From Streptomyces sp. NRRL F-2580 (GTDB taxonomy: Bacteria; Actinomycetota; Actinomycetes; Streptomycetales; Streptomycetaceae), in assembly GCF_000720115.1 (NCBI RefSeq), contig NZ_JOIR01000007.1, positions 62,001-126,000 on the forward strand: a DNA stretch of 64,000 nt, written 5' to 3'. Below are positions 18,154 through 27,427 of the stretch, piece after piece (position 1 is the first letter of the stretch; each line of letters opens with the position of its first letter). The notes beneath the pieces are model-generated. The model was not told where the DNA came from, searched no databases, and was given only the letters and a program-made list of their open reading frames with translations. Both the position numbers and the translations under genes were made by a program.

Positions 18154-19515
18154 ATGACCCCTCATGTCACCTCGCACACCCTTGCCGCAGTGAAGGACGC
18201 AGACCGGAAGCATGTCTTCCACTCCTGGTCCGCCCAGGCCCTGATCGACCCGCTCGCCGTCGCCGGGGCCGAGGGGTCGTACTTCTGGGACTACGACGGC
18301 AAGCGCTACCTCGACTTCTCCTCCCAGCTGGTCAACACGAACATCGGCCACCAGCACCCCAAGGTCGTCGCCGCGATCCAGGAGCAGGCCGCCCGGCTCT
18401 GCACCCTCGCCCCCGGCTTCGCCGTGGACGTCCGCTCCGAGGCCGCACGCCTCATCGCCGAGCGGACACCCGGCGACCTGGACAAGATCTTCTTCACCAA
18501 CGGCGGCGCCGAGGCCGTCGAGAACGCCGTCCGCATGGCCCGTCTGCACACGGGCCGGCAGAAGGTGCTGTCCACCTACCGCTCCTACCACGGGGCCACC
18601 GCCGCCGCGATCAACCTGACCGGCGACCCGCGCCGCTGGCCCTCCGACACGGCCGCCGCCGGCGTCGTGCACTTCTGGGGCCCGTACCTCTACCGCTCCG
18701 CCTTCCACGCCACCACCGAGGCCGAGGAGTGCGCCCGCGCCCTCGCCCACCTCGCCGACACCATCGCCTTCGAGGGACCGCAGACCATCGCGGCGATCAT
18801 CCTGGAGAGCGTGCCCGGCACCGCCGGGATCATGACCCCGCCGCCCGGCTACCTCGCGGGCGTGCGCGAGCTCTGCGACCGCCACGGCATCGTCTTCATC
18901 CTCGACGAGGTGATGGCGGGTTTCGGCCGCACCGGCAAGTGGTTCGCCGCCGAGCACTGGGACGTCACCCCCGACCTGATCACCTTCGCCAAGGGCGTGA
19001 ACAGCGGCTACGTACCGCTCGGCGGCGTCGCGATCTCGGCCGCCATCGCCGAGACCTTCGCCACCCGCCCCTACCCGGGCGGACTCACGTACTCCGGGCA
19101 CCCCCTGGCCTGCGCCGCGGCCGTCGCGACGATCAACGCCATGGAGGAGGAGGGCATCGTCGAGCACGCCGCCCACCTCGGCGAGAACGTGATCGGCCCG
19201 GCGCTCGCCGAGATCGCCGAGCGGCACCCCTCGGTCGGCGAGGTCCGCGGCCTGGGCGCCTTCTGGGCGCTGGAACTCGTACGGGACAGGGAGACGCGCG
19301 AGCCGCTCGTCCCGTACAACGCGGCCGGTGCGGACAACGCGCCGATGGCCGAATTCGCGGCGGCCTGCAAGGCGTCCGGCCTGTGGCCGTTCGTCAACAT
19401 GAACCGCACCCACGTCGTCCCCCCGTGCACCATCACGGAAGCGGAGGCGAAGGAGGGTCTGGCCCTGCTGGACGAGGCGCTGACGGTCGCCGACCGCCAC
19501 ACCACGGCCGGCTAG
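18154..19515 (+). CDS. class III PLP-dependent aminotransferase
   Basis: 453 residues, cytosolic. Family signatures: FTNGGAEAVENAVRMAR, YRSYHGATAAAINLTGD, ILDEVMAGFGRTGKWF and the PLP lysine within ITFAKGVNSGYVPLGG. The closest functional types by pattern are beta-alanine/omega-amino acid or taurine:pyruvate aminotransferases. The substrate is unproven. It stands alone and is followed by a GntR regulator. Confidence 0.9.
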   Translation: MTPHVTSHTLAAVKDADRKHVFHSWSAQALIDPLAVAGAEGSYFWDYDGKRYLDFSSQLVNTNIGHQHPKVVAAIQEQAARLCTLAPGFAVDVRSEAARLIAERTPGDLDKIFFTNGGAEAVENAVRMARLHTGRQKVLSTYRSYHGATAAAINLTGDPRRWPSDTAAAGVVHFWGPYLYRSAFHATTEAEECARALAHLADTIAFEGPQTIAAIILESVPGTAGIMTPPPGYLAGVRELCDRHGIVFILDEVMAGFGRTGKWFAAEHWDVTPDLITFAKGVNSGYVPLGGVAISAAIAETFATRPYPGGLTYSGHPLACAAAVATINAMEEEGIVEHAAHLGENVIGPALAEIAERHPSVGEVRGLGAFWALELVRDRETREPLVPYNAAGADNAPMAEFAAACKASGLWPFVNMNRTHVVPPCTITEAEAKEGLALLDEALTVADRHTTAG

Positions 19516-19578
19516 GACCGCCGGGGGCGTACGGGGCCCGGCGAACGGGATGACTGGCCGGTTCGCGCTCGTATGACG

Positions 19579-19604
19579 GGTCGGTGTAGATCCGCATACC
19601 GACC
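19579..19604. promoter_or_regulatory. inverted repeat upstream of the GntR gene
   Basis: GGTCGGT at 19579-19585 is matched by ACCGACC at 19598-19604 with a 12-bp spacer, about 75 bp before the GntR start. It is a possible autoregulatory operator; function inferred from position only. Confidence 0.35.
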
Positions 19605-19676
19605 GTTAACCGTTCGGTTTCGGCCGCGCTGTCTGGCCTATGGTGTCCGGAGTCCTACGACAGGAGACGGACCCCT

Positions 19677-20342
19677 ATGCCAGGCAGCGGAGCTGTCACC
19701 CGCAACACACTTCGCCAGCAGATCGCGGACGCGCTGCGTGACGAGGTGCTCGCGGGACGCCTGCCTCCGGGGACCGAGTTCACCGTCAAGCAGATAGCCG
19801 AGCAGTACGAGGTCTCCGCGACCCCGGTGCGCGAGGCGCTCGTGGACCTCTCGGCCCAGGGGCTGCTCGAACTGGTCCAGCACCGGGGCTTCCGGGTCCG
19901 GATCTTCTCCGTGGACGACTTCAGGGGAATGATCGAGGCCCGCTCGCTGGTCGTGGACGGGATCTTCCGCCGGCTCGCCGAGCGCGGCACCGTGCCCGGA
20001 TCCGGCGAGATGCTGGTGTCGGTACGGCGCCGCGGCGAAGAGGCGCGCAGGGCCGCGCAGAGCGGTTCGCTCGAAGTGCTGATCGGCTACGACCTGCGCT
20101 TCTGGCGGGAGCTGAGCGAGCTGGTCGCGAACACGTACATCTCCGAGTTCCTGCACCGCATCCGGGTGCAGTGCTGGGTCTTCGCCGTCCCCCACCTCCA
20201 GCGCGAGCCGCAGCTGCGGGAGGCGCTGTGGGACGGGCACGGCGATCTGGTCGACGCGGTCACACTGGCGGACGCCGACGCGGTGCGGCGGATCGTGCAG
20301 GGCTACAACGAGCACGCGCTGGCCTGGGCGTCCCGCATCTGA
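19677..20342 (+). CDS. GntR-family (FadR subfamily) transcriptional regulator
   Basis: 221 residues. The winged helix-turn-helix reads NTLRQQIADALRDEVLAGRLPPG, then VKQIAEQYEVSATPVREALVDLSAQGLLEL. A C-terminal all-helical FCD-type domain has LIGYDLRFWRELSELVANTYISEFLHRIRVQ and HGDLVDAVTLADADAVRRIV, which in relatives binds small carboxylates through metal-coordinating His/Asp. The ligand is unknown. ATG at 19677 with GGAG-type ribosome site upstream. Confidence 0.9.
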   Translation: MPGSGAVTRNTLRQQIADALRDEVLAGRLPPGTEFTVKQIAEQYEVSATPVREALVDLSAQGLLELVQHRGFRVRIFSVDDFRGMIEARSLVVDGIFRRLAERGTVPGSGEMLVSVRRRGEEARRAAQSGSLEVLIGYDLRFWRELSELVANTYISEFLHRIRVQCWVFAVPHLQREPQLREALWDGHGDLVDAVTLADADAVRRIVQGYNEHALAWASRI

Positions 20343-20461
20343 GGGTCCCGAGGTGCCCGGATACGCCCGCACCGTGACCGCAGGTTCTGCGCACCCCTTC
20401 GCGGAGGGTGTTCGGCGCACTACGCTGGCCGGATCGGCGACAACGACTGATCGGAGGCCGA

Positions 20462-21112
20462 GTGGCCTGTGACCTGTGGCTGGTCCCCCTTGTCGACGTG
20501 CTGTGCCACAGCCCCGACAACCCCTTCGCGGAAGAGATCGCCTCGTACGACAAGGCGCTGAGCGCGGCCGGACTGCCGTCCGTGCCCGTGTTCGCCTACA
20601 TGCCGGGCCTGAGCGGGGACGTCGCCCCGGTCGCCGGCTTCGACTACGACGCCCTGCATTTCCTGAGGAGGGCGTACCTGCTCCAGCTCTGCGGGCTGCC
20701 GGTGACCCCGGTGGACGAGCTGGGCGGGGACTACGAGCAGCTGCTGGAGATGTTCGAGCCCACGGCGCAGCAGTCGCACCTGGTGTGGCACTACGACCAC
20801 GCGGGCGCGTACGTGCCGGTGGACTTCGCGGCTCCGCTGGCGAACGAGGAGCTGCTGGCCGGGGGCGGTCCGCTGGGGTCCGCGCAGGGGTTGCTGCGGG
20901 AGCTGGCGTTCGTGGCTCCTGCCATCGGGATAGACCCGGGGAACCCGCCGGCCGCGCCGGCTCCGCCGGGGCGGCCGACGTTGCTGGAGGAACCGGCGGG
21001 GCCGATTCCGTACGACGACAGTCCCTTTGCGCGTGAGCGGCACGTGTGGCTCGGGTTGCACGCGGCGGCGACCCGCAGTCTGGGTCAGGGCTCGATGATC
21101 ATCTTCAGCTGA
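20462..21112 (+). CDS. hypothetical protein
   Basis: 216 residues, GTG start at 20462 after CGGAGG. It begins VACDLWLVPLVDVLCHSPDNPF. Seen: DYDALHFLRRAYLLQLCGLPVTPVDELGGDYEQLLEMF and a Pro-rich stretch near residue 165. No membrane segments. I recognise no family. It is probably a conserved Streptomyces protein given strong codon bias. Two copies of the dispersed repeat lie just downstream. Confidence 0.7.
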   Translation: MACDLWLVPLVDVLCHSPDNPFAEEIASYDKALSAAGLPSVPVFAYMPGLSGDVAPVAGFDYDALHFLRRAYLLQLCGLPVTPVDELGGDYEQLLEMFEPTAQQSHLVWHYDHAGAYVPVDFAAPLANEELLAGGGPLGSAQGLLRELAFVAPAIGIDPGNPPAAPAPPGRPTLLEEPAGPIPYDDSPFARERHVWLGLHAAATRSLGQGSMIIFS

Positions 21113-21178
21113 CGCCGGTGGGTGGGGGCCGGTGCCGGTGCGAGTGCCGCTGCGCGGAGCCGGTCCCCGCCCGTTTCC

Positions 21179-21277
21179 ACGGGGCTCCGCCCCGGACCCC
21201 GCGCCTCAAGCGCCGGCGGGGCTGAAGGATCGGGGCTGCGCCCCAAGCCCCGCGCCTCGAACGCCGGCGGGGCTGGA
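21179..21277. repeat. two tandem copies of the dispersed GC-rich repeat
   Basis: Copies at about 21179-21223 and 21224-21277 carry the same GGGGCTCCGCCCC (or GCGCCCC variant) and CGCGCCTCxAxCGCCGGCGG blocks as the copies near 16.7 kb. They lie between two convergent genes, a place where a bidirectional terminator would be expected. Nothing else is seen in 21113-21325. Confidence 0.75.
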
Positions 21278-21325
21278 AGAGCGGGGCTGGAAGAGCGGGG
21301 CTGGGTTTGTGCCGGCGGGGCCCGG

Positions 21326-22072
21326 TCAGCGGGGTTGTTCCGGGGGGCGCTGGCGGGGCATGTTCGGTCGGGTGCCCGGGGGGAGGGGGAAGCGGGCCGG
21401 GGGGATGTTCGTGTCCGCGCGGCCCCCGGAGGCGCCCAGGGACTGCATCACCAGGGGGGCGGGGCCCGAGCTGAACTCCACCATCCACTCCGCGGTCTCC
21501 GAGCGCACCAGCTCCGTCACGTCCTCCGAGAAGCGCCGCAGCACGGTCAGGCACCGCTCGGCGGCCTCGCTGGCCGTGCCCTCGGTGGGCCCGAGCACCT
21601 CGCGCACGTTCTCCGACGCCCAGTCGAACTGGAGGGTCTGGAGTCGCCGCTGCACCGCCTGGGCCGTGGCCACGTTCCGCATCCAGCCGGACGTCAGCCC
21701 GAAGAACCGGTCGCAGGCCAGCGCGGCCGCGCCCAGCAGCAGCGCCAGGTACCCGTACGTCGAGGCGCCCGGCGCCGAGCCCGTCAGCTCCAGCAGCGGC
21801 ATCGCGGCGCCCGTGACGGCGCCCACGGCAGCGGCGACGCGCAGCACCCGCGCGCCCCGGCGCTTCCACGCCCGATCGGCCAGGTACCACTCCGCGGTGC
21901 GCAGCGCATCGGCCTCGACCCGCCGGTAGAGCTCGTCGAGCCGCTCCGCGGGTTCGCCCCAGTCCCCGAGGGGGAACGGCCGGCCGGTCAGATCGCCCGC
22001 CGCCATCGGTCCGCCGCCCTCCTCCCGGGGATCCCGGGGTGGCCCCTCGGGCTGCATCTCCGGCTGGCTCAC
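21326..22072 (-). CDS. SLATT-domain membrane protein
   Basis: About 248 residues. The pattern LDELYRRVEADALRTAEWYLADRAWKRRGARVLR, followed by two membrane helices (LRVAAAVGAVTGAAMPLLEL and YGYLALLLGAAALACDRFFG) and then SGWMRNVATAQAVQRRLQTLQFDW, matches SLATT proteins. These are small two-helix membrane proteins often linked to nucleotide second-messenger or defence systems. The C-terminus is Pro/Arg-rich. The GTG at 22072 is preceded by GGGAG; an in-frame ATG at 22132 is possible. Confidence 0.75.
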   Translation of the reverse strand: MSQPEMQPEGPPRDPREEGGGPMAAGDLTGRPFPLGDWGEPAERLDELYRRVEADALRTAEWYLADRAWKRRGARVLRVAAAVGAVTGAAMPLLELTGSAPGASTYGYLALLLGAAALACDRFFGLTSGWMRNVATAQAVQRRLQTLQFDWASENVREVLGPTEGTASEAAERCLTVLRRFSEDVTELVRSETAEWMVEFSSGPAPLVMQSLGASGGRADTNIPPARFPLPPGTRPNMPRQRPPEQPR

Positions 22073-22351
22073 CCGGCACTCCCTCTGCCTGCGCTGACGT
22101 GTGGTGGTGCGCGTGTGCGCAATGATGCGCATGCTCTTCCTACCTTCGAATGACGGGCGATGGGCGCCGAATCCCGGGATTTCCGCCCGCAAGGAGGTCT
22201 CCAGCAGGTACGCGTACGCCCCGTCTCTCACTCGAAAGAGTTGGTCCTCACGGCGTAGGGCGCAGCGCGCGGGGAGCACGTAGGCTCGGATTGACCAAGC
22301 GTTGCGAGGTCCCGAAGGCCTGATGGTCCCGACGAATGGAGTGAGTGTCCT

Positions 22352-22696
22352 GTGATTCCCGGTGGTGGCCAGCCCAACATGCAGCAGCTGCTCCAGCAGG
22401 CCCAGAAGATGCAGCAGGATCTCGCGGCCGCCCAAGAGGAGCTCGCACAGGCCGAGGTCGAGGGCCAGGCCGGCGGCGGCCTGGTGAAGGCGACCGTCAC
22501 GGGCTCCGGCGAGCTGCGCGCACTGGTGATCGACCCGAAGGCCGTGGACCCCGAGGACACGGAGACGCTCGCCGACCTGGTGGTGGCGGCGGTCCAGGCG
22601 GCCAACGAGAATGCACAGGCGCTCCAGCAGCAGAAGCTGGGCCCCCTGGCCCAGGGACTGGGCGGCGGCAGCGGCATTCCCGGGCTCCCGTTCTAG
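22352..22696 (+). CDS. YbaB/EbfC family nucleoid-associated protein
   Basis: 114 residues with the family layout: [49 protein letters not shown] and [21 protein letters not shown]. It is a small DNA-binding dimer that in many bacteria sits next to recR, as here. GTG start. The 200 bp upstream contain no other gene I can support. Confidence 0.95.
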   Translation: MIPGGGQPNMQQLLQQAQKMQQDLAAAQEELAQAEVEGQAGGGLVKATVTGSGELRALVIDPKAVDPEDTETLADLVVAAVQAANENAQALQQQKLGPLAQGLGGGSGIPGLPF

Positions 22697-22731
22697 CACC
22701 CGCAGTACCCAGACAGAGAGAAGGCAGTCCG

Positions 22732-23331
22732 TTGTACGAAGGCGTGGTTCAGGACCTGATCGACGAACTGGGCAGGCTGCCCGGCGTCGGGCCCAAGAGC
22801 GCGCAGCGGATCGCCTTCCACATCCTGCAGGCCGAGCCCACCGACGTCCGCCGCCTCGCGCACGCGCTGCTGGAGGTCAAGGACAAGGTCCGGTTCTGCG
22901 CGGTGTGCGGGAACGTGGCGCAGGAGGAGCGGTGCAACATCTGCCGCGATCCGCGCCGCGACCTCACGGTCATCTGTGTCGTCGAGGAGCCGAAGGACGT
23001 CGTCGCGATCGAGCGGACGCGTGAGTTCCGGGGCAAGTACCACGTCCTCGGCGGCGCGATCAGCCCGATCGAGGGCGTCGGCCCCGACGACCTGCGCATC
23101 CGTGAGCTGCTGGCGCGGCTGGCGGACGGCGAGGTGACCGAGCTGATCCTCGCCACCGACCCGAACCTGGAGGGCGAGGCGACCGCCACCTACCTCGCCC
23201 GCATGATCAAGCCCATGGGCCTGAAGGTCACCCGCCTGGCCAGCGGGCTCCCCGTCGGGGGAGATCTGGAGTACGCGGACGAGGTCACGCTCGGGCGGGC
23301 CTTTGAAGGAAGGCGACTTCTCGATGTCTGA
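22732..23331 (+). CDS. recR: recombination mediator RecR
   Basis: 199 residues, the family length, starting at TTG ([30 protein letters not shown]) after GAGAAGG. The helix-hairpin-helix is [13 protein letters not shown]; the zinc finger is [16 protein letters not shown]; the Toprim region holds [16 protein letters not shown] and the Walker-like tail [27 protein letters not shown]. It acts with RecF/RecO in loading RecA at gaps. It overlaps the DUF5063 gene by 8 bp. Confidence 0.96.
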   Translation: MYEGVVQDLIDELGRLPGVGPKSAQRIAFHILQAEPTDVRRLAHALLEVKDKVRFCAVCGNVAQEERCNICRDPRRDLTVICVVEEPKDVVAIERTREFRGKYHVLGGAISPIEGVGPDDLRIRELLARLADGEVTELILATDPNLEGEATATYLARMIKPMGLKVTRLASGLPVGGDLEYADEVTLGRAFEGRRLLDV

Positions 23332-23971
23332 CGCAACGCTGCACGCCCTCGGCCAGGATCCGGACGACTTCGCCGCCTCGATCGCGGACCAGATCGAGTC
23401 GTTCATCGTTGCGGTCACCGAGGTGGCCAAGGGCGAGGATCCGGACAGTGCGGTGCCGTTCCTCCTGCTGGAGGTCTCGCAGCTGCTGCTCGCGGGCGGC
23501 CGGCTGGGCGCGTACCAGGACGTGATGCCGGACGAGCGCTACGAGCCCGACCTCGGTCCGGAGCCGGACGTGGACGACCTGCGCGAGCGGTTCGCGATCA
23601 TGCTGGAGCCGGTGGACATCTACTCCGAGGTCTTCGACCCGTACGAGCCGCGCAAGACCCCGGTGGCACACCGGATCTCCGACGACCTGGCCGATGTGGT
23701 CGCCGACCTGCGGCACGGGCTCATCCACCACCAGTCGGGCCGCATCACGGAGGCCCTGTGGTGGTGGCAGTTCTCGTACTTCACCAACTGGGGCCCGACG
23801 GCCTCGGCCACCCTGCGCGCCCTGCAGTCGCTGATCGCGCACGTGCGGCTGAACCAGCCCCTCGCCGCCCTGGACGGCCTGGACACGGACGAGGACCTCA
23901 CCGAGGAAGACCTCGCGGAGCAGGCCGGGCAGGTCATGGCGGAGGAGCTGGGCGGCTTCAGCCGCAAATGA
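23324..23971 (+). CDS. DUF5063 domain-containing protein
   Basis: 215 residues from ATG 23324, with its AAGGAAGG ribosome site inside the end of recR. It is acidic and helical: [47 protein letters not shown], then [18 protein letters not shown] and [22 protein letters not shown]. This pattern matches the DUF5063 family that follows recR in actinobacteria. No biochemical role is known to me. Confidence 0.85.
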   Translation: MSDATLHALGQDPDDFAASIADQIESFIVAVTEVAKGEDPDSAVPFLLLEVSQLLLAGGRLGAYQDVMPDERYEPDLGPEPDVDDLRERFAIMLEPVDIYSEVFDPYEPRKTPVAHRISDDLADVVADLRHGLIHHQSGRITEALWWWQFSYFTNWGPTASATLRALQSLIAHVRLNQPLAALDGLDTDEDLTEEDLAEQAGQVMAEELGGFSRK

Positions 23972-24128
23972 GGCCGGGCCGGCAAAGCCGCAGGCCCACG
24001 GCAAGCAAGGGCTCGGTGCGGGAACCGGTTCTCTGATCTTTTCGTCTCATGATGTGGTACGAAGCGGTCGGATCACGGTCGCTCGTTACACTGCACCAGC
24101 AATGAGACGGACTGAGCGAGGAGCGCAC

Positions 24129-25403
24129 GTGGGCCTTGTCGTGCAGAAGTACGGAGGCTCCTCCGTAGCCGATGCCGAAGGCATCAAGCGTGTCGCCAAG
24201 CGGATCGTGGACGCCAAGAAGAACGGCCACCAGGTGGTCGTCGTGGTTTCCGCGATGGGCGACACGACGGACGAGCTGATCGATCTCGCCGAGCAGGTTT
24301 CGCCGATGCCTGCCGGGCGCGAATTCGACATGCTGCTGACCGCCGGAGAGCGGATCTCCATGGCCCTGCTGGCCATGGCGATCAAAAACCTGGGCCACGA
24401 GGCCCAGTCGTTCACCGGTAGCCAGGCAGGCGTGATCACCGACTCGGTCCACAACAAAGCGCGCATCATCGATGTCACGCCGGGCCGTATCCGCACCGCG
24501 CTGGACGAGGGCAACATCGCCATCGTCGCCGGCTTCCAGGGCGTGTCCGCGGACTCCAAGGACATCACCACCCTCGGCCGGGGCGGCTCGGACACCACGG
24601 CGGTCGCGCTCGCGGCGGCCCTGGACGCCGAGGTCTGCGAGATCTACACCGACGTCGACGGCGTCTTCACCGCGGACCCCCGCGTCGTGAAGAAGGCGAA
24701 GAAGATCGACTGGATCTCCTCCGAGGACATGCTGGAGCTCGCCGCCTCCGGTTCCAAGGTGCTGCTGCACCGCTGTGTCGAGTACGCACGCCGATACAAC
24801 ATCCCGATCCACGTCCGCTCGTCCTTCTCAGGACTGCCGGGCACCTGGGTCAGCAACGAGAATCCGCAAGGGGACGAGCAGGTGGAGCACGCCATCATCT
24901 CCGGAGTCGCTCACGACGTCTCCGAAGCCAAGATCACGGTCGTCGGCGTCCCGGACAAGCCGGGCGAGGCCGCGGCGATCTTCCGCGCCATCGCGGACGC
25001 CGAGATCAACATCGACATGATCGTGCAGAACGTCTCGGCGGCCTCGACGGGCCTCACCGACATCTCCTTCACGCTCCCCAAGACCGAGGGCCACAAGGCC
25101 ATCGACGCGCTGGAGAAGGCGAAGGGCCAGATCGGCTTCGACTCCCTGCGCTACGACGACCAGATCGGCAAGATCTCCCTGGTCGGCGCCGGCATGAAGA
25201 CGAACCCGGGCGTGACCGCCTCGTTCTTCCAGGCCCTGTCCGACGCGGGCGTCAACATCGAGCTGATCTCCACCTCCGAGATCCGCATCTCGGTCGTCAC
25301 CCGCCAGGACGACGTCAACGAGGCCGTCCGCGCCGTGCACACGGCGTTCGGCCTCGACTCCGACAGCGACGAAGCCGTCGTCTACGGAGGCACCGGACGA
25401 TGA
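24129..25403 (+). CDS. ask: aspartokinase
   Basis: 424 residues from GTG 24129. It phosphorylates aspartate, the first step to lysine, threonine, methionine and diaminopimelate. The kinase part has [39 protein letters not shown] and [13 protein letters not shown]. Two ACT regulatory domains follow from about residue 265 ([21 protein letters not shown] and [22 protein letters not shown]). The family often makes a second, shorter subunit from an internal start; a GTG near 24881 (VEHAIISG) is a candidate. Operon with asd, 4-bp overlap. Confidence 0.96.
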   Translation: MGLVVQKYGGSSVADAEGIKRVAKRIVDAKKNGHQVVVVVSAMGDTTDELIDLAEQVSPMPAGREFDMLLTAGERISMALLAMAIKNLGHEAQSFTGSQAGVITDSVHNKARIIDVTPGRIRTALDEGNIAIVAGFQGVSADSKDITTLGRGGSDTTAVALAAALDAEVCEIYTDVDGVFTADPRVVKKAKKIDWISSEDMLELAASGSKVLLHRCVEYARRYNIPIHVRSSFSGLPGTWVSNENPQGDEQVEHAIISGVAHDVSEAKITVVGVPDKPGEAAAIFRAIADAEINIDMIVQNVSAASTGLTDISFTLPKTEGHKAIDALEKAKGQIGFDSLRYDDQIGKISLVGAGMKTNPGVTASFFQALSDAGVNIELISTSEIRISVVTRQDDVNEAVRAVHTAFGLDSDSDEAVVYGGTGR

Positions 25404-26473
25404 CCGCGACCCGGTCCTCCACCCCGGCACTCGCCGTGGTCGGGGCGACCGGAGCAGTCGGTTCGGTCCTGCTCCAGATCCTGTCCCAGCGGGCGGACGT
25501 CTGGGGCGACATCCGCCTGATCGCCTCCGCGCGCTCGGCCGGCCGCAGGCTGGCCGTCCGCGCGGAGGAGACCGAGGTGCTCGCCCTCACCGAGGACGCC
25601 TTCGACGGCCTCGGTCCGGGCGACGTCGCGCTCTTCCTCACCCCGGCCGAGGTCTCGGCCCGGTGGGCGCCCGTCGTCACCGCGCGCGGCGCGGTCGTCG
25701 TCGACCAGTCCGCCGCCTTCCGGGCGGACCCCGAGGTCCCGCTGGTGGCGCCCGAGGTCAACGGGCACGCCGTGCGGAACCGGCCGCGCGGGATCGTCGC
25801 CGGGCCGGACTGCGTGACCGCCGCCATGATCGCGGCCCTGGGCGCGCTGCACGCCGCGTACTCCCTCACCGGGCTGGTGGTCTCCTCGTACCAGGCCGCG
25901 AGCGCCGCCGGCCGGCCCGGCTCCGAGGCGCTGCGCCGCCAGCTGTCGCTGGTCGCGGGGACCGCCCTCGGGGAGCAGACCGGTGACGTCCGCCGTGCCG
26001 TGGGTGAGGACACCGGCCCCTTCGCCGGTCCCCTCGCCCTCAACGTCGTGCCCTGGTCCGGAGACCTGCGCGAGGGCGGCTGGTCCTCGCACGAGCTGGC
26101 GGTACGGGCCGAGACGCGCCGGATCCTGCAGCTGGAGCAGCTCCCGGTGTCGGTGACCTGTGTCCAGGTGCCGGTGCTGACCGGGCATTCGCTGACCGTG
26201 CGGGCCCGGTTCGCGAACGAGGTGGGGGCCCCGCACGCGCGGGAGATCCTGGAGGCCGCGCCCGGCGTGGTGCTCGTGGACGATCCCGCGGCGGGGGAGT
26301 TCCCCACCCCTGCGGACGCCGCCGGAACGGATCCGGCCTGGGTGGGGCGGGTGCGGGCCTCGCTCGACGATCCCTGCGTCCTGGAGTTCTTCGTGTGCGC
26401 CGACAATCTCCGCAGGGGCGCCGCGCTGAATGCCACGCTGATCGCGGAACTGATCGCAGGTGAATTTGCGTAA
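25400..26473 (+). CDS. asd: aspartate-semialdehyde dehydrogenase, divergent copy
   Basis: 357 residues. The NADP-binding start [22 protein letters not shown], the catalytic-Cys region [29 protein letters not shown] and [11 protein letters not shown] all align to the ASADH layout. The active-site Cys, the Gln of SSYQ and the His of TGHS are kept. However, the usual NPNC is GPDC, and the conserved Arg seven residues before that His is Gln ([11 protein letters not shown]). Coupling to ask supports the pathway role, but activity on the normal substrate is questionable. Confidence 0.85.
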   Translation: MTATRSSTPALAVVGATGAVGSVLLQILSQRADVWGDIRLIASARSAGRRLAVRAEETEVLALTEDAFDGLGPGDVALFLTPAEVSARWAPVVTARGAVVVDQSAAFRADPEVPLVAPEVNGHAVRNRPRGIVAGPDCVTAAMIAALGALHAAYSLTGLVVSSYQAASAAGRPGSEALRRQLSLVAGTALGEQTGDVRRAVGEDTGPFAGPLALNVVPWSGDLREGGWSSHELAVRAETRRILQLEQLPVSVTCVQVPVLTGHSLTVRARFANEVGAPHAREILEAAPGVVLVDDPAAGEFPTPADAAGTDPAWVGRVRASLDDPCVLEFFVCADNLRRGAALNATLIAELIAGEFA

Positions 26474-26525
26474 TTCGCTTTGTAGGATCGGTGCTGATCC
26501 CTTGATCAAGGTGATGGCCCGACTG

Positions 26526-26542
26526 CCGTCTCGATAAGACGG
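26526..26542 (+). terminator. small hairpin after asd
   Basis: CCGTCT-CGATA-AGACGG, a 6-bp stem with 5-base loop, lies 53 bp past the asd stop. It is weak and could equally be a leader hairpin of the sigma-factor gene. Confidence 0.3.
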
Positions 26543-26644
26543 GGCAAATCGGGAAGAGCGGGTACGCATGAGGGCAATGGGGATATGGCTGGTGAGGCTG
26601 CCTCGCGCGTACAACCCTGACGGGGGGACGCGTGTCCTACAGGC

Positions 26645-27427
26645 GTGGCAGAGGCACTGCTCGAATCGGCCCTCCTCCCGGCGCACCTCGGGATCATCCC
26701 GCCGCGCCGGGGTTTCCGTGCGTCCGGCGGCGGTCTCCCCGTGATCGTGCCCGTCCCGCCGGCGGGGCCGTCCGAGGCGCCCGTACTCACTGCCGCACCG
26801 ATCCCGGGCGGTCTCGTGCCCGCGCCGCGCGACAGCGCTGAGGCGGCGGGGAGCAGCCGGAATGAGCCGTCCGAGGTCACGGCCGAGGCGACGGCTGAGG
26901 CGACGGCCGAGCCGACGGTCGAAGTGGTGGCGGGGACCACCGTCGACCACCTCACGGCGACCTACCAGGCGCACTACCGCTCCCTGCTCGGCCTGGCCGC
27001 CCTGCTCCTCGACGACACCGCCTCCTGCGAGGACGTGGTCCAGGAGGCGTTCATCCGCGTGCACTCGGCGCGGAACCGGGTGCGCGACCGGGAGAAGACC
27101 CTGGCGTACCTGCGCCAGACCGTCGTGAACCTCTCGCGCTCCGCCCTGCGCCGGCGCATCCTCGGCCTCAAGCTGCTGTCGAAGCCGATGCCGGACATGG
27201 CGAGCGCCGAAGAGGGCGCGTACGACCAGCTCGAACGGGACGATCTGATCAAGGCGATGCGCGGACTCCAGCGCCGCCAGCGCGAGGTGTTGGTGCTGCG
27301 CTACTTCGCGGACATGACGGAGGCCCAGGTCGCCGAGACGCTCGGGGTATCGCTCGGCTCGGTCAAGGCGTACGGATCGCGGGGCATTGCCGCGCTGCGG
27401 GTGGCGATGGAGGCTGCGCAGTCATGA
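26645..27427 (+). CDS. SigE-family (ECF-like) RNA polymerase sigma factor
   Basis: 260 residues. A Pro/Ala/Glu-rich, probably disordered N-terminal extension of about 95 residues contains TAEATAEATAEPT repeats. Region 2 follows (LTATYQAHYRSLLGLAALLLDDTASCEDVVQEAFIRV...), then region 4 (GLQRRQREVLVLRYFADMTEAQVAETLGVSLGSVKAYGSRG). GTG start at 26645 is uncertain because no clear ribosome site is seen. It overlaps a membrane protein gene by 4 bp, the usual sigma/anti-sigma arrangement. Confidence 0.9.
   Translation: MAEALLESALLPAHLGIIPPRRGFRASGGGLPVIVPVPPAGPSEAPVLTAAPIPGGLVPAPRDSAEAAGSSRNEPSEVTAEATAEATAEPTVEVVAGTTVDHLTATYQAHYRSLLGLAALLLDDTASCEDVVQEAFIRVHSARNRVRDREKTLAYLRQTVVNLSRSALRRRILGLKLLSKPMPDMASAEEGAYDQLERDDLIKAMRGLQRRQREVLVLRYFADMTEAQVAETLGVSLGSVKAYGSRGIAALRVAMEAAQS

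Noticed and set aside
22140..22351. Possible SRP (4.5S) RNA upstream of ybaB, as seen near ybaB-recR in some bacteria
   Set aside because: The conserved GGAAG/AGCA tetraloop-receptor pattern of the SRP RNA is not found.
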